NCBI RefSeq assembly: GCF_003265705.1
Contig: NW_020312787.1
Coordinates: forward strand, 9,564,311-9,628,310
Origin: Callorhinus ursinus
Lineage: Eukaryota > Chordata > Mammalia > Carnivora > Otariidae
DNA length: 64,000 nt
Reading direction: 5' to 3'
The translations under genes and the position numbers were made by a program. Under the pieces are notes generated by a model. The model was not told the DNA's origin. It was given only the letters and a program-made list of their open reading frames with translations, and made no database searches. Below, piece by piece: positions 44,441 through 55,260 of the stretch (its first letter is position 1; every line of letters starts with the position of its first letter).

Positions 44441-44794
44441 ACCAGCACTATGTGCTGCTCAGACCTGGTGTATGGAAATCATAATCCAGCACAGAGCCTT
44501 GAAAAATCGCCTGACCATAATGAGTTCGTAGCTTACATTTGGGCAAGTTTTACATGATTAAAAATGTAAATATAATTTAACAGCGTCAAAAAGGTAAAGG
44601 AGTGAAAATATCTATAAAACAAGAACAGAGCTTATGAAATAAGAGATGTTATAAATCAAGTATATTATAGAAGAGAACCAATGAATGAAAAATAAGGTTG
44701 TTGAAATACCAAAACTAAACATAATGGACTGGACATAATGGAAGAGTGAATTAGTGAGGCATAAAATTGACTTGAAGAAATACTAAAATTATCT
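44441..44794. other. unassigned sequence
   Basis: AT-rich, no feature recognised. Confidence 0.4.
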
Positions 44795-45005
44795 AATATT
44801 TAATGAGTGCTTGCTGTGTGCCGAGCATTATTCAAGCAGTTAACACACATTATCTCATTTAATCCTTACAAGAACCATATATATCCCCATTTTATTGATT
44901 CAGAAACTAAGGCAAAGAAAGAATAAGTGATTTGGCAAAAGTCACACAACTGATCTTGAATTCAAGAAGAACCCTTGAATTTGACCACTGCACTATAATA
45001 CTAAC
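44795..45005 (-). mobile_element. MIR, nearly full length
   Basis: Antisense: 'TTAATGAGTGCTTGCTGTGTGCCGAGCATTATTCAAGCAGTTAACACACATTATCTCATTTAATCCTTACAAGAACC', 'CCCCATTTTATTGATTCAGAAACTAAGGCAAAG', 'AGTCACACAACTGATC'. Confidence 0.9.
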
Positions 45006-45507
45006 TCCCAACATTTCTCAAAATGTACCATAAAGAGATAAAGAGATGGAAGAAACATCTGCATTTGAACAAATCCTCAGGTGATTCTTCTGCTCCATAA
45101 AGGTTGAGATAAATCCTTTCGTAATTAGTCCCAAGGAAGGATGCTGAAATCAACATAGTTGGATTGAGGAAGCAGTTTTCCTTAGTGAAGTTTTAAGTCC
45201 AGGAGAAAAATCTGGAACCTGGAGAGCCAAGTGGAACTCTTTGTCAACTCACGTGTTAATCAGAGGAGCACACTTCCCCCAGTTTCCATAGCCCTCCGAG
45301 GACCTGGAGGCCTCTTGTTGAGTTAGCTGGTAGCTTCCCTTGTTGGGAGACAAGGAGGAGGGATGAGGTGCCTCAGGCCGTCAGCTGAGAAGGCATGGAG
45401 GTGTGTTTCTGCATGTGCCTGTCTGTCAGTAGATAAGGCTATGCCTCCTTTGGCCTTGCTGATGGAACTGTGGCTATCAAGAGAATGCAGCATGGTTTAC
45501 TTGTCTC
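45006..45507. other. unassigned sequence
   Basis: No feature recognised. Confidence 0.4.
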
Positions 45508-45635
45508 CATCTCTTTTTAGACTGTGAGCATGTTGAGAGTAAGAACTATGTCTTACTCTTCTTTGTATCTGTAAAGAATAGCACAGTGCCTGGCATATAG
45601 TAGCACACAATGTGTTCTTGCTGTTGTTGAATGCT
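45508..45635 (+). mobile_element. L2 3' end
   Basis: 'TAGACTGTGAGCATGTTGAGAGTAAGAACTATGTCTTACTCTTCTTTGTATCTGTAAAGAATAGCACAGTGCCTGGCATATAGTAGCACACAATG' closely follows the L2 3' UTR end. Confidence 0.88.
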
Positions 45636-46739
45636 TAATTAAATTATTTTCAAGTCTTTTTTCTTAAGGTAGTAATGAGCAAAGCTCTTTCATCCTCTAC
45701 TGGGTGTTTCTTTGAATAATGACTCAGATTCTGGGAGCATGGGCACACCAAAACATTTGACGGGGAGTTTGGAAACACTGTTCAGCAGTGCCTAGGACGA
45801 TTTGGCAAAATAGGTGTCCTTTTGGATGCCAGTTCCTGGTGATTGGCGGTGGCTGCCCGGAGCTGTGCTGAGAAGGATTCTGAGGCTGCATGTGGCCCCG
45901 CAGGAAAGAGCACTTGGTTCCTTTAGTGGTGTGTGCCAGGGCGAGGGAGCAGGAAGGAGCAGCAGGTGACCACATATTTGTTCTGGAGAGAGAGCCCATC
46001 CGCCAGCCACCTCTGAAAGCCAATCAAGGATGGGTTAGAGCAACATGGGCAGTCATCTTCACAGAGCTCTTAAATGCCGGGTTACCCAACTTTCAGAAAG
46101 GTACCTTGTTTTGAGATGACATGAGAAAATCATGCTCATACCAACATGGACTTGGGACCTTCTTAAACAAAACCATACCTGTTTATTCCAAATCCTAGCA
46201 ATCAAGGGAGCTGTGGTGGGACAAGCTGATCAGAAGAACCTGCGCTAATTTATGTGAACTTCATTTCTGAGCTCCCAAGATCTCTGTTGGCAAGACAGAA
46301 TTTCTGAGAATTTGCCACCATTCCTTCTGGTGTGTAGAGGGGAGGACTGCTACGTCTGTTAGGGCTCCAGATCCCTGCTTGGGTCTTTATTTCTTCCTTA
46401 CTCCTCAGACAGCCCCAGCATCTGGGGCTGAGACAGCTTTCAGGAGACTGTCCCCATGGCCTGTCACCCTTGTCAGGCCATCACATATTGTCCCATCAAA
46501 GATTTTACTTGGCCAATTATTTTATTTTATTTTTTTTGCTTTTTGCTTTTTCTGAAGTGAGCTTATTTCCCAAGATATTTAAAGACCTCTAATGTTTTCC
46601 AGCAAAGCAAATATTGGTTTATTGGCAAGGAATTAAAGGGTCTGATGGTGACAGACAAGGGGCTTAAGGAGTTGTAAAATCAGGCATTTAATGAAATGAT
46701 AACATGGCTCTATTTGGGTAAATTGTTATATTGAAAACA
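45636..46739. other. unassigned sequence
   Basis: The stretch 45720-46030 is GC-richer ('GATTGGCGGTGGCTGCCCGGAGCTGTGCTGAGAAGGATTCTGAGGC') and could be an old unclassified repeat. No coding signal is supported. Confidence 0.4.
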
Positions 46740-46890
46740 TCATGAACTTTGATATCTGATAGTCCTAGGTAGAATTTTGACTTTCTATTCTAAAACTCTG
46801 TGGGTTTGAGAAGGTCATTGTTTCCTCATCTGTAAAATGGTACATTAATACCTCCCTCGTGACGCTGAGTGTATAAAAGTGTGACACATT
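46740..46890 (+). mobile_element. MIR fragment
   Basis: 'GAGAAGGTCATTGTTTCCTCATCTGTAAAATGGTACATTAATACCTCCCTCGTGACGCTGAG' is a sense MIR core. Confidence 0.75.
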
Positions 46891-47150
46891 AATAACATTT
46901 CAACAAAAAATGTGAGTTTCTCTTTCTTCCATTATCTGGTTTCGTTGCAATGAGACAATATTATCCATCTTAATTTTAAAGGAGTCCAGAATAGTCCAGA
47001 GGAATAGTCTGCCAATGTTTTAGTGTTCAAACTCCCAGTTAAGGAATTCCTCCTTACTCTAGGTGGTTAACTAACCCAAATCTCTCTTGTTTAAATTTAT
47101 TCTGTAACATGTGAAAAAAGCTGATTCTCATGCTGATCAGGTGTTGTGTT

Positions 47151-47174
47151 CCCCCCCCCCCCCCCCCCCCCCCC
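47151..47174 (+). repeat. C24 homopolymer
   Basis: Twenty-four consecutive C residues, i.e. a G24 run on the minus strand. Its length is likely inaccurate in any assembly. Confidence 0.95.
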
Positions 47175-47206
47175 TTGCCAGCAAGAGAAAATTACCCTTG
47201 CCTGCT

Positions 47207-47226
47207 GGGTGGGAGGAGGGAGGGGG
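47207..47226 (+). other. canonical G-quadruplex motif
   Basis: GGG-T-GGG-AGGA-GGG-A-GGGGG on the plus strand, 32 bp downstream of the C24 tract. Confidence 0.75.
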
Positions 47227-48685
47227 AGTACTCCTCTCATTCTGTCTTGATTCTGCACCCAGCTGAAACTCCTCACAAGAAGGGAGTAGCCCAGTGATGA
47301 GGAAATGTACTCGCTGGCATAGACTAAAAGAGAAATGTCCTGTATAAAGGATTCTTGCATCTGTAGCTGCTGTAAAGTTTCTGGGGTATGATCTTTTCCA
47401 GTCTATTTGACCTGTGAGGAGGTGACGGGAGAAACTGAGGCACATTCTGCTTCTCAGACATGGACCCAGGAGTCTCTGTGGCTTCCTCTTGCCAAGTCAC
47501 CCAACCAGTTTGCTTCTTGGTTGCTGCTGAGGCACCAGGACAAAGGATTGAGGGGCAAAAACAACTCTTTGCGTCATGCTCCCAAGGCACCCAGCATAGT
47601 ACTGACATCTAGAAAGTGCCATGATGACTGATTCCTATCTCAGAGATTACTGTCTCCCCACCACCAGCCATCACAACTCAGGAATGTTTGGGATTCAGAT
47701 AGAGTCTGCTTTTCCCTCCTTTCTTGCATTTAGTGTGGTCGATATGAAAGGAAGCCTGAGTGTGATGCCTACTTAAGGAAATCTTTCCTAGAAAAGACAT
47801 GCTATGCAGACTTCAGAACACGATGGAGATCATTATAGTCATCTTCATAAAGTTTATAATAGTTAGGATGTGGGAACTCACAGATGGGATAATTGGAGCA
47901 AGTTATTAAGTATTGAGAATCATTTTGTTTTTGGTGGCAGCAAAAGTGCTAGTAGGACCAAGACAAACCAGTCACAGCTATCTTCAGTGGGCCCATTATT
48001 TGTAGGAAATAGCTTCCCACAAGAAAGCCTTGATGCCAACAGGGTGACAACATGGGCATTTCTATGTCTACTACATTCCAACAAGTAGCTTGGTGACACT
48101 ACGAAGACCTAGGAACTCCAGCCCAAGGTCACAGTACTTGCTAATCGCTGGTTCATGGTCTTGACATCGAAGGAAAGAAAATACCTGCAAAACCAAGAGA
48201 GGAATCCATTAGTGAATGAGGCCAATTGGCTTCTTTGGGGATGAAAAACAAACCATAAACAAACAAACAAACAAAAATACAAGAAAAATGCCATGCCCAG
48301 ACAATAGAAAAAAAATTAGCATGAGTGTATCAAGGGTATATGAAACTCTGAAGCTTCCTGGGAAGGAAATGATGTGGAATATTACCAGCTAATTACTAGG
48401 TAGAATCTTCTGCCAGATTTGGGGAGAACAGAACCAAGGGGGAATCAATCTCCACCCTTCGTGAAGTACTCATTTCAAAGTCCAATTAAGCCTCTGTGGC
48501 TCTGATTTCTTGGCTGTGGACAAGGTGTGTGGTGTTCTCATGTTTTTCCATGCTGCTGCCAAGCTTACCCCACACTGTGTCCTTGGGTGTCACCTGATGA
48601 CATCCTGAACCCAAAACACCTGAGTTCATACCTGCTCAGGCAGAGCTATAACCAAACCAGCTCAATTTCAGATTGAATTTTCCCT
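47227..48685. other. unassigned sequence
   Basis: No repeat family or exon recognised. A (CAAA)n run lies at about 48256-48275. Opposed open frames at 47137-47631 have no domain. Confidence 0.4.
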
Positions 48686-49085
48686 NNNNNNNNNNNNNNN
48701 NNNNNNNNNNNNNNNNNNNNNNNNNNNNNNNNNNNNNNNNNNNNNNNNNNNNNNNNNNNNNNNNNNNNNNNNNNNNNNNNNNNNNNNNNNNNNNNNNNNN
48801 NNNNNNNNNNNNNNNNNNNNNNNNNNNNNNNNNNNNNNNNNNNNNNNNNNNNNNNNNNNNNNNNNNNNNNNNNNNNNNNNNNNNNNNNNNNNNNNNNNNN
48901 NNNNNNNNNNNNNNNNNNNNNNNNNNNNNNNNNNNNNNNNNNNNNNNNNNNNNNNNNNNNNNNNNNNNNNNNNNNNNNNNNNNNNNNNNNNNNNNNNNNN
49001 NNNNNNNNNNNNNNNNNNNNNNNNNNNNNNNNNNNNNNNNNNNNNNNNNNNNNNNNNNNNNNNNNNNNNNNNNNNNNNNNNNNNN
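48686..49085. other. assembly gap, 400 N
   Basis: Exactly 400 undetermined bases. Flanks end in TTTTCCCT and begin with CCCCCAAG. Open frames running across it are artefacts. Confidence 1.
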
Positions 49086-49400
49086 CCCCCAAGTCCCCTT
49101 CTATTTTTGAGAATGAATATGTATTCACCTAAACAGTTTTAACCATCATTTTAAAAGTTCAATAAGAGGGGACAACTCTCCTATGTTTTCCATGTGCTCC
49201 ATTTATTTCCATTTTCCATTTAGGTACTCCATTTTGAAATCACAACTATATCTGACTATTTTAAGAGAATATGGTGACAAATGATGAATGGATTTGAAGG
49301 CTACTGATCATTGACTGGGAAACATTAATTATAAATACATTTATTGTAATTCATGAGCTACCAAATCTATTTCAAATGTTTTACTATTGTGTTTTCTTCT
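49086..49400. other. unassigned sequence
   Basis: No feature recognised. Confidence 0.4.
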
Positions 49401-49567
49401 TTTTCTTTTTTAATATTTTATTTGAATGGCATGGAGGAACAGAGGGAGAGGGAGAAGCAGACTCCCTGCTGAGTGGGAAGCCCCAAGAGGGGCTCAATCC
49501 CAGGACCCTGGGATCATGACCTGAGCTGAAAACAGACGCTCAACCGACTGAGCCACCCAGGCTTCCC
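49401..49567 (-). mobile_element. older carnivore SINE
   Basis: Reverse copy with a shortened body ('GAACAGAGGGAGAGGGAGAAGCAGACTCCCTGCTGAG') and head 'ACCGACTGAGCCACCCAGGCTTCCC'. No clear target-site duplication. Confidence 0.92.
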
Positions 49568-49599
49568 AAGCAGTTTGAATTATTGATGTCTATTTCCTA

Positions 49600-49700
49600 T
49601 AGAGTATAAATTTGGGGGCATTAGGGATGGTATTTTATTCACCTTGATTTTTCATCAAAGTACCAAGCAAAGTGCCTGGCACATAAATGTGTGGTGAGTT
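49600..49700 (+). mobile_element. L2/MIR-type 3' end fragment
   Basis: 'TACCAAGCAAAGTGCCTGGCACATAAATGTGTGGTGAG' is the end shared by L2 and MIR. The upstream part is diverged. Confidence 0.6.
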
Positions 49701-50564
49701 CTCAGAGTCTAGTATGGGAACCATGAAAAGCCAACAGTGTCTCCCTCAAGGCAGATGTCTGGTGTCTGGGAATGATTCTCAACCCCATATTAAGTCACCT
49801 GTCTCAGTTCATATTGCAGCTTTGGCTGGTATGGTGAGTGATCGTTGAAATCTTTCAAGTTGTTCAGGGTCAACCTGTATGTTTTGTGTTCTTCAGCTTT
49901 TCTTTGGATTATGGTTCTCGGAATTTTTTATTATAATTTTTCTTGGATTTTTCGCTCAGCACTATGATACTAAAGATGCCATACACTGACTCCTATAACC
50001 TCAGGAGTCTTGAAATCAGAAGAATCTGATAGGAAAGATTTGAGCTCTAATTGAACAATGACTATTAAGGTGTCAAGTGTTCCACTGGGAAGCAGTCATT
50101 TGACTAATGGATACAGAGACAGAATTGCTCTTCTATTACTTTTTTTTTTTTTACTTTGCTTTAGAGATGAAATAAATTTACAGTAGGTATAGTTATCTCT
50201 TTTTTTCTAAGTTTATCAGGAAATTTGTAGACTACTTTGGACCTCTGTGTTACCAGAGGCAATTAATTAATTGAATTGGTCCTCATGGCATCACAGTCAT
50301 AATTTATAATGTCAGTGATAATTTACAATGTCAGCAAGTCGTCAGGGTTTGATGGTGCTTAGTTGCGAGGATATTAAAGAAATGCAAGCCATGATTATAG
50401 TAGACATTTGTCATGATTTTTGACTGTCTAGGGCTTGAACACTCTACCTATGTTTGGGGAGTTTTCATCTGAGACAATGCCTTCCTAGCACCAAAGAATG
50501 TGAAAATGCTAAATGCTTGCTTTCCTGGCCTTTTTTGCAGCCCCAGCATGGACATATGACTTGG
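49701..50564. other. unassigned sequence
   Basis: No feature recognised. Confidence 0.4.
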
Positions 50565-50745
50565 TGCTATGGACCAAACAATTGTGTCTCTCCATAATTC
50601 ATATATTCATATATTGAAGACCTAACTCCCAATCTTAGACTTCCCACCTTCCAGAACTGTGAGAAAGAAGTGTCTGATGTTTATTCAAGCCACCCAATCC
50701 ATGGTATTTTCTGATAGCAGCCAGAGGAGACAAAGAAACTTACAT
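50565..50745 (+). mobile_element. MaLR-like LTR with internal deletion
   Basis: Begins 'ATGGACCAAACAATTGTGTCTCTCC...ATATTGAAGACCTAACTCCCAATC' and jumps straight to 'TTCCAGAACTGTGAGAAAGAAGTGTCTGATGTTTATTCAAGCCACCCAATCC'. The middle roughly 200 bp seen in the copies at 13353 and 35220 are missing. Confidence 0.7.
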
Positions 50746-50789
50746 CCTACCATCTGGGTGTGGTCACCCCTTTTTTGGAAGCTGATGAA

Positions 50790-51165
50790 ACAAAGAAACT
50801 TAGAACACTCGAATTCTCTCCTAGGGAGGGTGGTGGCCACAGCAGCTGCCACTCAGAGGTTTCAGAGGTTGTTGTGGCAACAGTTCTATTTGCCGTGTCC
50901 GGTGTCCAGCGGTGGAGGGGTTGGCTGTGGACACTGGGAGGGCCGTGTCCCGTGACGCTGGTAATTTGTCTTCACAGGGCCTCCCCATTCCGTGGTGGGA
51001 GCTGGAGCCTCACTTTTGGCTGGATAGCCTCTAAGCCTAATTTTCCAGACATCCTGGAGATTCTGTGACCTACATAATACATTTTAATACATTCCTTTTC
51101 CTGCTTTAATTAGTCAGAGTTGGTTCCTATTGCATCTGAGAACTGTGATTGATCTATTGGCCATG
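50790..51165 (+). mobile_element. probable ERVL-type LTR relic
   Basis: Ends with 'TCCTGCTTTAATTAGTCAGAGTTGGTTCCTATTGCATCTGAGAACTGTGATTGAT', resembling the 3' ends of several old LTRs (...gccagagtnggtttctgtt...ctgactgat). Upstream 'TTTTGGCTGGATAGCCTCTAAGCCTAATTTTCCAG' fits. Family not assigned. Open frames at 50659-51068 fall in it. Confidence 0.5.
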
Positions 51166-51883
51166 CCCTCTGGAATTTAGAGTCTTGGATTGGAGGTGAC
51201 TATCGTACGTGAAACATCTGGAATGTATAATTGAGTGCATAGTTTTGTCCAATACATTGTGCTTCCTATTAAAAAATACTACAGGAAGAGAGACTAGGAA
51301 GAGAAAGTCTAGTGTAATGGTTCAGGCTCCAGACCAGATTTAGGAATCCCCAGCTGAAATGACTTTAAGGGCCGTGCAGATAAAGTAAATAGATGCAAAA
51401 GGTGGAGGTTTGGGAAAAATTAAACAAGATGATGTTTATAAAACACAGCGCTTTGTTTATAGTAAATGCACAAAAGCGGTACCATAGTGATAACAGCAAC
51501 AGTGAGGGCTACACCAATAAAATAGGCGGGACTTGGCGCGGCCTGTGAGCCAGACCCTGTGCTAGGGCTCTCTTCTTAGGTGACTATGTGGCCAGTTTGC
51601 CTACGGCGAGCCCTGGCGTAGCCTGTTCAGTTTAGCATAGACCTTGGATTTTTCTTTTTTTGACAGTTTTTTTTTTTTAATTAATAGCTGCATTAAAATA
51701 AGTCAGGATAACTTTCTACCATTGCTTTGCCTAACCTATAACAGAATCAACCAATGATAACCCACCTCTTTTTTCCAACCCCTTCCAGGTTGGGTGGAGT
51801 TAAGGAAGAGAATTCCATTTGTTGTTCCTGCCGTCTGCTTGGTGACCAGGCAGACATACCAAGGCCTGTGAGACATAGACTAC
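51166..51883. other. unassigned sequence
   Basis: A weak MIR-like piece ('GAGCCAGACCCTGTGCTAGGGCTCT') lies near 51547-51572. No feature recognised in the rest. Confidence 0.4.
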
Positions 51884-51901
51884 AAGACAGGTAGTGGGGA
51901 C

Positions 51902-52117
51902 GGGGCTCCTGGGAGGCTCAGTCGGTTAAGTGGCTGCCTTCGGCTCAGGTCATTATCCCAGGGTCCTGGGATTGAGCCCCACTTCGGGCTCCCTGCTCGG
52001 GAGAAGGGAGAAGCGGGGAGTCTGCTTCTCTCTCTCTCTCCCTCTGCCTGTCTCTCTGCCTACTTGTGCTCTCTCTCTCTGTGTCAAAAAAATAAATAAA
52101 ATCTTAAAAAAAAAAAA
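51902..52117 (+). mobile_element. carnivore SINE, full length
   Basis: Head 'GGGGCTCCTGGGAGGCTCAG' and an extra purine-rich stretch 'GGGAGAAGGGAGAAGCGGGG' in place of the usual GCTCAGCGGGGAG. Perfect 18-bp duplication AAGACAGGTAGTGGGGAC at 51884-51901 and 52118-52135. Confidence 0.96.
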
Positions 52118-52135
52118 AAGACAGGTAGTGGGGAC

Positions 52136-52426
52136 AATATGGTTGAGAAACTGATTAAAATATGTGAATATGTACCAAGAATGATTATTCTGCTTATATT
52201 ATTATTCTCAATGTTCAGAAAGTCAATATAAAGTTCAAAAAAATTTTTGGCTTTAACGTATATGGATATGTAGTATTTTATTTTCTTTGAAAAAATTTAT
52301 TTCTGAAATAGTTTTTGAATAGAACTATTTTATAGGTCCACCGATAAGTAAAAAACTGTTGATCAGTAAATAAATATTTCAAAAATGGTACGTATTTTAC
52401 TTATTTTTAGTGCTGCTTCTCACTTT
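52136..52426. other. unassigned AT-rich sequence
   Basis: No feature recognised. Confidence 0.4.
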
Positions 52427-52443
52427 CAGAAGTATTTTATTTT

Positions 52444-52617
52444 CTATTTATTTTTTTAAAAGATTTATTTATTTATTTATTTATTTGAGAAAGAGAGAAA
52501 GAGAGAGAGTGAGTAAGGAGGAAGAGCAGAGAGAGAGAAGGAGAGAGAATCCCAAGCAGACTCTGCACTGAGCATGGAGCCATATGTGGGGCTTGATCTC
52601 ACGACCCTGACATCATG
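52444..52617 (-). mobile_element. 5'-truncated carnivore SINE
   Basis: Reverse copy with a long ATTT tail and body, stopping at 'GACCCTGACATCATG'. The tRNA-like head of about 55 bp is absent. A perfect 17-bp duplication CAGAAGTATTTTATTTT lies at 52427-52443 and 52618-52634, so truncation happened during insertion and not afterwards. Confidence 0.93.
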
Positions 52618-52654
52618 CAGAAGTATTTTATTTTAGACAATGAGTTATAAGGTC

Positions 52655-52860
52655 ACCTTATTTATTTTTATTTACTCATTTAATCCTCACAACAACCTTC
52701 TCAAACAAATTTTTCTTTTTAAGTTTCTATTTACAGTTAAGGAGCCTGAGGGCCGGTGATATACCGTAATATGTTGCTTAAAGTTAACTAGTCAGTAGCA
52801 AGCTAAGATTTCAAACTTGGCAATTTGGTTCTAGATCCCGATGCAGTTCTAGAGTCTTTT
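52655..52860 (-). mobile_element. MIR
   Basis: 'ACTCATTTAATCCTCACAACAACCTTCTC', 'TTTACAGTTAAGGAGCCTGAGGG', 'AGTTAACTAGTCAGTAGCAAGCTAAGATTTCAAACTTGG' and 'GATGCAGTTCTAGAGTC' are antisense MIR landmarks. Confidence 0.82.
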
Positions 52861-52914
52861 CTCACAACCATTACTCACAAGGAGATTTCACAGAAAATAT
52901 AGGACTCTAGCCCA

Positions 52915-53110
52915 AAGCCCTCCTCTCCCACCCAGCCACTTATTAGCATATAATATAGGGCAATTCACTTCCCCTCCCTGAGCTTCTGATTCTTTATAAA
53001 TGGGGGTGCTACTCCCTATCTCAGAGAGTTGCTGGAAGGATTCAATGAATTAACATATAAGAAAGTGCTTTTGTAAGCTGAAGATGCTGTATGTATTTAA
53101 CATCATCATA
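52915..53110 (+). mobile_element. MIR
   Basis: 'CCAGCCACTTATTAGCATATAATATAGGGCAATTCACTTCCCCTCCCTGAGCTTCTGATTC', 'AATGGGGGTGCTACTCCCTATCTCAGAGAGTTGCTGGAAGGATTCAATG'. It lies back to back with the opposite-strand MIR just upstream. Confidence 0.82.
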
Positions 53111-53689
53111 TGTAGAACTTTCCCTTAAATCTAAGGCAGCATTATGTGGGCTAATGCCCCAAACTGAAATCAGGGACAGGCAATGACTCTTTGTTGCTCC
53201 AATTTCTATTTCCACTTGAATAGATTGTAAGAGAACTCTTCAAATGCATGTAGAGAAACACACTGTGCTCTTAAATACTAAGGACCCTCATACTGGTAAC
53301 AGGAAGCACAAGCATGTGTGGTTGAATTGTCCTGAATTTTCTTTAGTCCAGATAATTTTTGGCACACTAAGGAAATTTATCTGACTTAACGGGAGTTCTC
53401 TGCCCTTTCTAGCCAGATTCTATTTAGACTAAATTATTATTTAGAGCAAATATCACTTCATACTCCAATACATTAAAAGTACCCCCTCTCCAAGAGAGAG
53501 ACAGTCTTCTGCTCAGTGAGACTTGGATGAGAGTCTCCATTAGCCTCCAAACAGGTCTAGACTAGGCTGATCCCAGAATGAGTTGCTGGCAGGAAATCTC
53601 AGAATGGACCCTGACTAGTTGGCTTGGGAGTGGTTGGATGTGTAAGCTCAGGAAGATGTTGTTGTAACTGTCACAGTACTTCTAGAGAG
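53111..53689. other. unassigned sequence
   Basis: No feature recognised. Confidence 0.4.
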
Positions 53690-55200
53690 TTAGTCACCTC
53701 CCACTCATTTCTCAACCCACCCTAACTAGCTCCTACCCCTTCCACAGAAACAACTGTTGCTCAAGTCATCAATGCATTGATTGTCACAAATCCGTTGATG
53801 TATTTTCATCCTTGTTTGACTTGAATTCTCATCAGCATTTCGATGCACACCACTGCTGCCTATCTCAACCACTTGCTTCTCTGGTCTTCTGTGACTCCAG
53901 CTTTACCTTTACCTTGCCAGGCCTCTTGTTTCAGTCTCTTTTTCAAGTTCATCTTCCTCCACACAGACAACTGGACCCTCAGGCCTCAGTCCTGGCCTTC
54001 CTCTGTTGACATTTTCCATTCTCTTCCTACAAGATCTCATCAAAACCCAAGGCTTCAATTATCCCCACCATGTACATGCCTCACAAATTTGTATCCCTAG
54101 CCTAATTTTCACGTAAGCATCAGACTTGTTTGTATAATTGTTCCCTAACAACTCTACTTAGATGACATCTCAACATGTCTAAAACCAAACTCCAGATCTT
54201 TGATCCCAAACACAGTCCTCCTCACTCTGTGTTTGCAATCTTAATGGAAGAGCACCATCTTTTTAATTTTTAAAAATTAAAAAAAAAGATTTTATTTATT
54301 TATTTGGCAAAGAGAGAGAGCACAAGCTGGGGGAGCAGCAGGCAGAGGGAGAGGGAGAAACAGGCTCCCCACTGAGCAGAGAGCCAGATGTGGGGCTCGA
54401 TCCCAGCACCCTAGGATCATGACCTGAGCCAAAGGCAGACACGTAACCAACTGAGCCACCCAGGCGCCCCTGAGGAGCACCATTGTATATCCATTTCCTC
54501 AAGTTAGAAACCCAGATGTCATCTGTGATACCTTGTCTTCCCTTTTATTCAATCCATCTCTAAGGCCAGTTGAATTTATGGGAATATCTTTTGAATCTTT
54601 TCATCTATCCAAATCAAAGATTTTGTTCCATTACAATAATCTCCTGAATGATTCTCCAACTTATACTCTTTCCCTCCTTCAGTCTATTTTCAATCCTGTA
54701 ATAATAATAATTTTTTTAAAAACATACATTTGTTTTGTGTCACCACATTGTTTAAAAATCTTTAATGGCATCCCATTGCTCTTCATTGGACCTTCAAGGC
54801 CCTACATGGTCTCACCTTTATCTATATTTCCTGCCTCATTTTGTACCTGTATCTTTGGTTTCTTTAGCTTTCTCTTCTTTGGGTCACATTGGCCCTGATT
54901 CAGCCATTCCTTTTTTGCCATGCTCCCTCCCATTACAGGCATTTTTACATGTTCCTTTCACTCCCTTTTGATCTGCTTAAGTCCTACTCATTCTTTAGTT
55001 TTTAGTCCAGTGGTCATTTCTTCAGAAGAACTTTCCATGACATGCCACTTGGGCTCCTCCGTGCTCTAACAGTGCTGAGGACCTCCCCTTCATAGCACTA
55101 ACCACAGTTCTAACTGTATCTTTATTTGTACAATTATTAGATTATAGTCTGTCACTACTACTAGACTATTTTCTTCATGAGGACAAGGCATTCTGATTTT
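53690..55200 (+). mobile_element. L2 LINE, about 1.3 kb excluding a SINE
   Basis: Landmarks in order: 'GGACCCTCAGGCCTCAGTCCTGGCC', 'CTTAGATGACATCTCAACATGTCTAAAACCAAACTCCAGATC', 'CAGATGTCATCTGTGATACC' (from 'ggagtcatccttgac'), 'TTTAATGGCATCCCATTGC...GGACCTTCAAGGCCCTACATGGTCTCACC', 'AGCACTAACCACAGTTCTAACTGTA' and 'AGACTATTTTCTTCATGAGGACAAGGCATTCTG'. It covers the C-terminal reverse-transcriptase region to near the 3' end. The 121-codon frame at 54533-54898 is a chance opening in this relic. Confidence 0.82.
54259..54471 (-). mobile_element. carnivore SINE inside L2
   Basis: Reverse full copy, head 'GAGCCACCCAGGCGCCCCT'. The 12-bp duplication differs at one base: GAAGAGCACCAT at 54247-54258 and GAGGAGCACCAT at 54472-54483. 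Confidence 0.95.
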
Positions 55201-55260
55201 TTTTTCCCTATTAGTTAGGTAATACTACACAATACACCACCCTAAATCTCACCATTACAT

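Noticed and set aside
48646..49128. Long open frames on both strands
   Set aside because: They exist only because they cross 400 undetermined bases.
50659..51068. GC-rich possible exon
   Set aside because: Its ends resemble LTR repeats, with a MaLR-like LTR directly upstream and an ERVL-like 3' end at 51100-51165. No consistent frame or splice signals.
54533..54898. 121-codon plus-strand open frame
   Set aside because: It falls in a decayed L2 and contains a low-complexity isoleucine run from an (AAT)n tract. Not a host protein.
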